Below are positions 1 to 5,178 of a DNA stretch of 5,178 nt, piece by piece (the stretch's first letter is position 1; the number at the start of each line of letters is the position of its first letter). The DNA is from Moraxellaceae bacterium. Its GTDB lineage: Bacteria > Pseudomonadota > Gammaproteobacteria > Pseudomonadales > Moraxellaceae. The notes beneath the pieces were generated by a model, which was given only the letters and a program-made list of their open reading frames with translations, did no database searches and was not told the origin of the DNA. The DNA is taken from assembly GCA_021156385.1 (NCBI GenBank), contig JAJNDL010000128.1, positions 1 through 5,178 of the forward strand, in the 5' to 3' direction. Made by a program: the position numbers and the translations under genes.

Positions 1-1401
1 GCCGAACACCGTCATGCGCAGGTCGCGCTCGAGGTTCTTGAGCGACTCCTTGTCGTTGGCCGACACCGACTTCGGCGGGATGCGGGCGATCTTGGCGACA
101 ATCTCCTCGATCTCGGGCACGCCGATGGTCTTCTTGCGCTTGGACGGCGACTGCAGGCGCTGGTAGGCACCGGCCTCGTCAATCACGTCGATGGCCTTGT
201 CCGGCAGGAAGCGCTCGTTGATGTAGCGGTCCGCCAGCTCCGCGGCGATCTGCAGCGCCTTGTCGGCATACTTCACGCCGTGGTGCTCCTCGAAGCGCGA
301 CTTCAGGCCCTTCAGGATCTGGTAAGTCTCCTCGACCGTCGGCTCCTTCACGTCGATCTTCTGGAAACGGCGCGACAGGGCGCGGTCCTTTTCGAAGATG
401 CCGCGGTATTCCTGGTAGGTCGTCGAACCCATGCACTTCAGCGAGCCGTTGGCCAGCACCGGCTTGATCAGGTTGGAGGCATCCATCACACCGCCGCTCG
501 CCGCACCTGCTCCGATGATGGTGTGGATCTCGTCGATGAAGAGGATGGCGCCTTCCTTCTTGTTCAGCTCGGTGAGCAGCGCCTTGAAGCGCTTCTCGAA
601 GTCGCCGCGGTACTTGGTGCCCGCGAGCAGCGCGCCAAGGTCCAGCGAATACACGACGCTGTTGGCAATCGCATCCGGCACCTTGCCTTCGATGACCAGC
701 CAGGCCAGGCCTTCGGCAATCGCCGTCTTGCCCACGCCCGGCTCGCCCACCAGCAGCGGATTGTTCTTGCGACGGCGGCACAGGATCTGCACGGCACGCT
801 CGATTTCCTCGTCACGGCCCACCAGCGGATCAATCTTGCCGGCCCGGGCCAGCTCGTTGAGGTTGCTGGCATAGGCTTCGAGCGCGCTCTTGGGCGTTGC
901 CTCCCCGGCCGACTCCTCGTCCTGCACGGGCTCCTGCGGCTGCTCCTGTGCCGCGCTCTCGTCGTGCACCTTGGAGATGCCGTGGGAGATGTAGTTGACC
1001 ACGTCGATGCGTGCGATCGACTGTTTCTTCAGGAAGTAGACGGCCTGCGACTCCTGTTCGGAGAAGATCGCCACCAGTACGTTGGCGCCGGTCACTTCCT
1101 TCTTGCCCGATGACTGCACATGGAAAACGGCTCGCTGCAGTACACGCTGGAAGCCCAGCGTCGGCTGGGTTTCGCGCTCGGTTTCATGCGAGGGAATCAG
1201 TGGTGTCGTCTCGTCGACGAAATGGCCGAGATCGCGGCGCAGCGAAGTAATGTCGGCACCGCAGGCCTTCAGCACCTTGGCTGCGGATTCGTTGTCGAGC
1301 AACGCCAGCAGCAGGTGTTCAACGGTCATGAACTCGTGGCGCTTCGCGCGAGCATCGCGAAAAGCGAGATTGAGGGTTACTTCTAGATCACGACTCAGCA
1401 T
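1..1401 (-). CDS. clpA: ATP-dependent Clp protease ATP-binding subunit ClpA (3' part beyond window)
   Basis: ClpA is a cytoplasmic AAA+ unfoldase that forms a hexamer, docks on the ClpP peptidase and threads substrates into it, including N-degron proteins brought by ClpS. The visible 467 codons start at ATG 1401 and run off the left edge in frame; the E. coli protein is about 758 residues, so most of the second AAA+ domain is missing. The double Clp N-domain covers roughly residues 1-142, followed by an acidic, Gln-rich linker (about 143-168). The first AAA+ domain shows Walker A GEPGVGKT (219-226), a pore loop [12 protein letters not shown] (261-272, Tyr264), Walker B ILFIDE (286-291), sensor-1 GSTT (325-328) and Arg-finger region RALSRRF (340-346). 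The insertion is short, as in ClpA, with no ClpB/ClpC-type middle coiled coil. A strong Shine-Dalgarno GGGGAGG (1406-1412) lies 4 nt before the start. clpS lies just upstream on the same strand. Confidence 0.97.
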   Translation of the reverse strand, partial: MLSRDLEVTLNLAFRDARAKRHEFMTVEHLLLALLDNESAAKVLKACGADITSLRRDLGHFVDETTPLIPSHETERETQPTLGFQRVLQRAVFHVQSSGKKEVTGANVLVAIFSEQESQAVYFLKKQSIARIDVVNYISHGISKVHDESAAQEQPQEPVQDEESAGEATPKSALEAYASNLNELARAGKIDPLVGRDEEIERAVQILCRRRKNNPLLVGEPGVGKTAIAEGLAWLVIEGKVPDAIANSVVYSLDLGALLAGTKYRGDFEKRFKALLTELNKKEGAILFIDEIHTIIGAGAASGGVMDASNLIKPVLANGSLKCMGSTTYQEYRGIFEKDRALSRRFQKIDVKEPTVEETYQILKGLKSRFEEHHGVKYADKALQIAAELADRYINERFLPDKAIDVIDEAGAYQRLQSPSKRKKTIGVPEIEEIVAKIARIPPKSVSANDKESLKNLERDLRMTVFG

Positions 1402-1430
1402 GTCGCCTCCCCTTGCCTTACGACCGTAGT

Positions 1431-1451
1431 GGTAAGGGCCATGCCCCTACC
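1431..1451 (-). other. RNA hairpin in the clpS-clpA gap
   Basis: On the transcribed minus strand, arms GGTAGGGG and CCCTTACC flank a 5-nt loop CATGG. All eight pairs form if one G-U wobble is allowed. The hairpin sits 18 nt upstream of the clpA Shine-Dalgarno and 39 nt after the clpS stop. No T-run follows it, so it does not look like an intrinsic terminator. A role in mRNA processing or in setting the clpS to clpA ratio is inference only. Confidence 0.4.
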
Positions 1452-1490
1452 TTCTTTCTCCGCCCTTAATTCCGCATTTGCATGCAGGGG

Positions 1491-1865
1491 TCAGGCCTGT
1501 TCCACGCGACAGAGTAGCGGGTGCTGGTTCTGCTGCGCGTAGTCCACGACCTGCGCGGCCTTGGTTTCAGCAACGTCGCGGGTGAAGATTCCTACCGTTG
1601 CCTGACCTTCGGTGTGAATGGTGAGCATCACCCGCGTGGCCTTCTCGCGATCCATGTTGAAGAAACTTTCCAATACCTCTACCACAAAATCCATAGGTGT
1701 GTAGTCATCGTTCATGATGACTACTTTATACATCGGCGGTGGCGCCAGTTCGGGGCGGGATTCCTGGATCGCCAGCTCGCCCTCGGGGGCTCCCTCTTCG
1801 GGTCCGTTCTGGTTTCGGACCACGTACGACGAAAATACTAGGTGAGGGAACAAGGTTTTTCTCAT
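1491..1865 (-). CDS. clpS: ATP-dependent Clp protease adaptor protein ClpS
   Basis: ClpS is a small cytoplasmic adaptor that binds proteins with bulky hydrophobic N-terminal residues (N-end rule) and hands them to the ClpA N-domain, while blocking other ClpA substrates. The 124-residue product has a flexible N-terminal arm (about 1-44) followed by the ClpS core. The motif NDDYTPMDF begins at residue 52. By alignment with E. coli, N52, D53, D54, M58 and H84 match the N-degron pocket residues N34, D35, D36, M40 and H66. The protein ends [10 protein letters not shown], a typical ClpS C-terminus. ATG 1865 was chosen because it gives a length close to the Pseudomonas proteins and has a weak AGAAG 4 nt upstream. 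In-frame starts further up (such as ATG 1928) lack a ribosome site and add residues with no family resemblance; GTG 1823 would give 110 residues but also lacks a ribosome site. It lies 89 nt upstream of clpA, probably co-transcribed. Confidence 0.95.
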   Translation of the reverse strand: MRKTLFPHLVFSSYVVRNQNGPEEGAPEGELAIQESRPELAPPPMYKVVIMNDDYTPMDFVVEVLESFFNMDREKATRVMLTIHTEGQATVGIFTRDVAETKAAQVVDYAQQNQHPLLCRVEQA

Positions 1866-2020
1866 GGCGCTTCTACAACAAATGGTATGGGACTGATGGG
1901 GCGGAAAAGCAAGGGACGGGCTTGCCATCTGGGTCATGATAACGCCGTCGGTCTGGTCAGGGCAGACCTGCATACCAAGCCCTTGACAGTAGTCGGGAGC
2001 TTGGGGGAAATTTCGGACAA

Positions 2021-2038
2021 TTTGTGAGCATTCACAAA
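2021..2038. promoter_or_regulatory. 18-bp palindrome, candidate operator between clpS and cspD
   Basis: The sequence TTTGTGAGCATTCACAAA has perfect 7-bp inverted arms around a 4-bp spacer. Its central 16 bp differ at only two positions from the idealised symmetric lac operator core (TTGTGAGCGCTCACAA). The half-sites also look like those of CRP (TGTGA/TCACA), but the spacer is 4 bp rather than the 6 bp CRP needs, so a CRP site is unlikely. It lies 67 bp before the cspD start and 156 bp before the clpS start, overlapping the best cspD -35 candidate. That placement suits a repressor. The binding protein is unknown, and no regulator gene is in the window. Confidence 0.5.
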
Positions 2039-2060
2039 AAAAATACATTGGCGCTTTAAC
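2031..2060 (+). promoter_or_regulatory. possible sigma-70-type promoter of cspD
   Basis: TTCACA (2031-2036, 5 of 6 to the -35 consensus) and TTTAAC (2055-2060, 4 of 6 to the -10 consensus) are separated by 18 bp in an AT-rich patch of an otherwise GC-rich region. Transcription would start near 2067 and leave a leader of about 38 nt. The -35 element lies within the right half of the palindrome. The match is weak and other starts are possible. Confidence 0.25.
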
Positions 2061-2104
2061 AACAATAACCGCCGCAGGCGCCACGGCAGTCGAGGGAAGG
2101 CAAG

Positions 2105-2380
2105 ATGGCAACCGGAAGCGTGAAGTGGTTCAACAATGCCAAGGGATACGGATTCATCCGACCTGACACCGGCGGAGATGACCTCTTCGTCCACTACTCC
2201 TACATCCAGATGGATGGATACAAGAGCCTGAAGGCCGGACAGTTCGTGCAGTTCGACATCCAGGCGTCCGGAAACGGCTTTCACGCCGTCAATCTCCGCC
2301 CGCTCAATCCCCACGAGGCTACCCCTGCCCACGCCGCTGCCGACGACGCCGTCGCCGCGGTCACTTCGGCCCAGGCATGA
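2105..2380 (+). CDS. cspD: cold-shock-domain protein, CspD type
   Basis: This small cytoplasmic nucleic-acid-binding protein has one cold-shock domain (residues about 1-66). The RNA-binding motifs are KGYGFI (13-18, RNP1) and LFVHYS (27-32, RNP2), with the aromatic W8/F9 of the KWFN segment. The IQMDGY segment (34-39) and the HYS rather than HFS in RNP2 are typical of CspD rather than CspA. In E. coli CspD is a dimeric stationary-phase inhibitor of DNA replication and is not cold-induced; whether that holds here is inference. At 91 residues it is longer than the E. coli protein (about 74) because of an Ala-rich tail (about 68-91), something also seen in Pseudomonas. The start is supported by GAGG (2092-2095), 9 nt upstream of the ATG. 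It is transcribed divergently from clpS, the conserved gammaproteobacterial arrangement, and converges on icd. Confidence 0.93.
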   Translation: MATGSVKWFNNAKGYGFIRPDTGGDDLFVHYSYIQMDGYKSLKAGQFVQFDIQASGNGFHAVNLRPLNPHEATPAHAAADDAVAAVTSAQA

Positions 2381-2392
2381 CCTCCTGAGCCG

Positions 2393-2428
2393 CCAAGAAA
2401 AAGCCCGCTCGCGCGGGCTTTTTCTTGG
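2393..2428. terminator. bidirectional intrinsic terminator between cspD and icd
   Basis: A perfect 16-bp stem (2393-2408 with 2413-2428) closes on a 4-nt loop, TCGC. The inner part is GC-rich (GCCCGC/GCGGGC), flanked on one side by AAAAA and on the other by TTTTT, so each strand reads a GC hairpin followed by a U-run. It lies 12 nt after the cspD stop and 13 nt after the icd stop, which read toward each other. A single element therefore probably ends both transcripts. Confidence 0.93.
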
Positions 2429-2441
2429 GTTTGAACCGGCA

Positions 2442-3701
<1,260 letters not shown>

Positions 3702-4087
3702 TATGCAGGTACTCCCGGAAAGCAGTTTGTGACTGGAGGCCCGCTGACGTTCATTGTTGTGGCAACGATGGTCGGCAAAGCGATAGAACCTATCCCGAGG
3801 GACCGTTGGGTCCTGTGCGGGGCGGCGGGCTGGTCACAGTGGCCTGGGAGCCGGATTGATGAGCCGCCTGAGATAGAAGCACAAGACCCGAAGCTGGCGG
3901 GAATCTGCTGCGTCGGCGTCGTTGCACGACTGCCCATGCTCGTCCTGCGTTGACGATCCATGGGGATAGGCTCTTCCGTCACGCAGTATATCCCGAAGCT
4001 CCAACCCTTAATAAGTCTTAGAATCGAAAAATACTGCGGTAACGGCAGTTTGAGCATTTTTTACCCAGCGACCCGCGAAGACCTTTC
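3702..4087. other. icd-rluE divergent intergenic region, no gene seen
   Basis: This 386-bp stretch should hold the promoters of icd (leftward) and rluE (rightward). The best leftward candidate is TTATTA (4009-4014) with TATACT (3985-3990, 5 of 6 to consensus) at 18 bp, which would give icd a leader of roughly 277 nt. Rightward, TAGAAT (4019-4024) is a good -10 but lacks a matching -35. Short hairpins occur at 3800-3813 (GGACC, loop GTTG, GGTCC) and 4033-4049 (ACTGC, 7-nt loop, GCAGT). Open frames here (3729-3953 plus; 3701-4057 minus) resemble no family I know, lack ribosome sites and have mixed third-position composition unlike the flanking genes. Confidence 0.6.
3782..3970. repeat. cluster of GATAG motifs upstream of icd
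   Basis: GATAG lies at 3782-3786 and is followed after 3 bp by its inverse CTATC (3790-3794), forming the 13-bp palindrome GATAGAACCTATC. A second GATAGAA is at 3872-3878. CCTATCCC (3789-3796) is mirrored exactly by GGGATAGG (3963-3970). Four such 5-mers on either strand in 386 bp compares with under one expected in random DNA. They may be half-sites of a dimeric regulator or chance. Confidence 0.3.
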
Positions 4088-4822
4088 ATGTCACGCCTGA
4101 TTCTTTTCAACAAGCCCTACGACGTGCTCTGCCAGTTCCGTGACAAGGGCGGCCGCCCCGTCCTCGCCGATTTCATTCCCCTGCCCGGCTTCTATCCTGC
4201 CGGGCGCCTCGACCACGACTCCGAAGGCCTGCTCCTGCTCACCGATGACGGCGTGCTGCAAAGCCGCATCGCGGACCCCCGCTGGAAACTGCCCAAGACC
4301 TACTGGGCCCAGGTCGACGGCGAGATCGACGAAGAGGCTCTGGAACGATTGCGGCACGGCGTTCAGCTCAAGGACGGCCGCACCCTGCCCGCCCGGGCGG
4401 AGCGCATGGACGCCCCCGCGCTGCGGGATCGCCATCCGCCGATACGCTACCGCGCCAGCATTCCCACCAGCTGGATCTCGCTCACCATCCGGGAAGGCCG
4501 CAATCGCCAGGTCAGGCGCATGACGGCCGCCGTGGGCTTTCCCACACTGCGCCTGGTACGCGTCGCCATAGGGCCATGGACCGTAGATGGCCTGGAACCG
4601 GGTGAATGGAGGGAAAGCCAGGTCACTGCGGAAGAGCAGCGGCAGCTGTTTCTGATGCCCTCGGAAGCAGACATCAGCCGGAGCGCAGGCACGACAGCCG
4701 CGCGCAGCGAACGCCCTATGCCTTCCAGCGATCCGCGGCCGCGTCGTCGCTCGCCTTCGCCTCGACCCAGCGGGCCGTCCCGTCCACCCACTCCTTCTTC
4801 CAGAAAGGCGCGCGGGTCTTGA
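4088..4822 (+). CDS. rluE: 23S rRNA pseudouridine synthase, RluE-like, with extended C-terminus
   Basis: RluE belongs to the RsuA family of pseudouridine synthases, and in E. coli it modifies U2457 of 23S rRNA. The catalytic core spans about residues 1-176: [11 protein letters not shown] (4-14), the motif [15 protein letters not shown] (38-52) with catalytic Asp42, [10 protein letters not shown] (125-134), [12 protein letters not shown] (136-147) and the closing GEWRE (172-176). The length and ending of the core match E. coli RluE, but the basic N-terminal extension of that protein (about 38 residues) is absent. Instead a tail of 68 residues follows the core, ending in an Arg/Pro/Ser-rich stretch. 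Codons 210-244 overlap the 3' end of moaE on the opposite strand. The ATG at 4088 is preceded by only a weak GAAG 7 nt upstream. The family call is firm; the exact target uridine is inferred from similarity. Confidence 0.93.
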   Translation: MSRLILFNKPYDVLCQFRDKGGRPVLADFIPLPGFYPAGRLDHDSEGLLLLTDDGVLQSRIADPRWKLPKTYWAQVDGEIDEEALERLRHGVQLKDGRTLPARAERMDAPALRDRHPPIRYRASIPTSWISLTIREGRNRQVRRMTAAVGFPTLRLVRVAIGPWTVDGLEPGEWRESQVTAEEQRQLFLMPSEADISRSAGTTAARSERPMPSSDPRPRRRSPSPRPSGPSRPPTPSSRKARGS

Positions 4823-5177
4823 GGTAGTCCATGATGAACGCGGCGGCCTGGAAGGCCGCCTCACGATGAGCCGACGCGGTCGCCACCAGCACGATGGGGG
4901 CACCGGCCGGAAGGTAGCCGATGCGGTGAATGATGCTGATGCCCTGCAGTGGCCAGCGTGCGCCGGCCTCGGCGGCAATCGCCGCCAGGCTCTTTTCCGT
5001 CATGCCGGGGTAGTGCTCGAGCTCGATCGCCTCGACCCGGCCGGCGGCGGAGGCATTCCGGACCAAGCCGGTAAAGGTCACCACGGCACCGACGCCCTCG
5101 CGCTCCAGTGCCGCCGATTCCTCCGCGGCATCGAACGGTTCGCGCTGCACACGGATGACGACCTCCACCTCACCCAC
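4716..5177 (-). CDS. moaE: molybdopterin synthase catalytic (large) subunit MoaE
   Basis: MoaE pairs with MoaD in a cytoplasmic heterotetramer that inserts two dithiolene sulfurs into cyclic pyranopterin monophosphate to make molybdopterin. The 153-residue product is close to the usual length (E. coli 150). Visible signatures are TFTGLVR (34-40, R40 equivalent to E. coli R39), [12 protein letters not shown] (53-64), HRIG (84-87), the SAHR motif (102-105) and [14 protein letters not shown] (116-129), in which K120 and K127 match the active-site lysines K119 and K126. The start is taken as GTG 5177, which overlaps the probable moaD stop; GTG 5168, three codons on, is also possible, and an upstream start cannot be excluded because the window ends here. 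The 3' end overlaps rluE by 107 bp on the opposite strand. Confidence 0.95.
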   Translation of the reverse strand: MGEVEVVIRVQREPFDAAEESAALEREGVGAVVTFTGLVRNASAAGRVEAIELEHYPGMTEKSLAAIAAEAGARWPLQGISIIHRIGYLPAGAPIVLVATASAHREAAFQAAAFIMDYLKTRAPFWKKEWVDGTARWVEAKASDDAAADRWKA

Positions 5178-5178
5178 C
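5170..5178 (-). CDS. moaD: probable last codons of moaD (partial)
   Basis: The last nine bases, read on the minus strand, are GGT GGG TGA: Gly-Gly-stop. MoaD, the sulfur-carrier subunit of molybdopterin synthase, always ends in Gly-Gly because the terminal glycine is adenylated by MoeB and then made a thiocarboxylate. moaD commonly lies directly upstream of moaE. The frame differs from moaE by one base, and the two would overlap by 8 nt if moaE starts at GTG 5177. Only two residues are visible, so the call rests on this motif and on gene order. Confidence 0.5.
   Translation of the reverse strand, partial: GG

Noticed and set aside
280..1113. Long plus-strand open frame of 277 codons
   Set aside because: It is fully antisense to clpA, which has all expected AAA+ motifs. 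The product is rich in Leu, Arg, Val, His and Asp, typical of a mirror frame in GC-rich DNA.
1983..1988. Perfect TTGACA as a -35 box for cspD
   Set aside because: No acceptable -10 element lies 16-18 bp downstream on the plus strand; the region there is G-rich (GGGGGAAATT).
2021..2038. CRP or FNR binding site
   Set aside because: CRP requires TGTGA and TCACA separated by 6 bp, whereas the spacer is 4 bp; FNR-type sites need TTGAT and ATCAA arms, which are absent.
1866..2111. N-terminal extension of clpS up to 206 residues
   Set aside because: The extra residues do not resemble any ClpS, the upstream starts lack ribosome sites, and the extension would run through the palindrome and into the cspD start.
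3729..3953. Small plus-strand open frame of 74 codons in the icd-rluE region
   Set aside because: No ribosome site, no family resemblance, and composition unlike the neighbouring genes.
4091..4978. Minus-strand open frame of 295 codons
   Set aside because: It is antisense to rluE and out of frame with moaE, both firmly identified, and has no recognisable domain.

Overview
The window is a run of housekeeping genes from a GC-rich gammaproteobacterium. That placement rests on the gene set and order (clpA-clpS, cspD, icd, rluE, moaE) and on close residue-level similarity to the Escherichia coli and Pseudomonas versions as I remember them. The genus cannot be told from the sequence. I see no transposase, phage gene, CRISPR array, tRNA or rRNA. 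I found no candidate for a wholly new system. The unusual content is in regulatory DNA and in how gene ends overlap.

Layout. Positions 1-1401 (minus) hold the first 467 codons of clpA, and 1491-1865 (minus) hold clpS, its adaptor. Both read leftward as one probable transcript with a small RNA hairpin in the 89-nt gap. A 239-bp divergent region separates clpS from cspD (2105-2380, plus) and carries an 18-bp near-perfect palindrome very like an idealised lac-type operator. cspD converges on icd (2442-3701, minus), with a perfect 16-bp-stem hairpin between them that looks like a shared bidirectional terminator. icd and rluE are divergent and separated by 386 bp of non-coding DNA with repeated GATAG motifs. 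rluE (4088-4822, plus) converges on moaE (4716-5177, minus) with a 107-bp overlap of coding sequence. The last nine bases (5170-5178, minus) read Gly-Gly-stop, which matches the invariant end of MoaD, so a moaD-moaE operon probably enters from the right.

How the genes relate. ClpS delivers N-degron substrates to ClpA, which unfolds them for the ClpP peptidase; CspD is a cold-shock-domain protein linked in E. coli to stationary phase and inhibition of replication. Icd is the NADP-dependent TCA-cycle enzyme. RluE pseudouridylates 23S rRNA. MoaD and MoaE together form molybdopterin synthase. These are separate cellular jobs, and the grouping reflects conserved gammaproteobacterial gene order: clpA-clpS/cspD next to icd as in Pseudomonas, and icd divergent from rluE as in E. 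coli.
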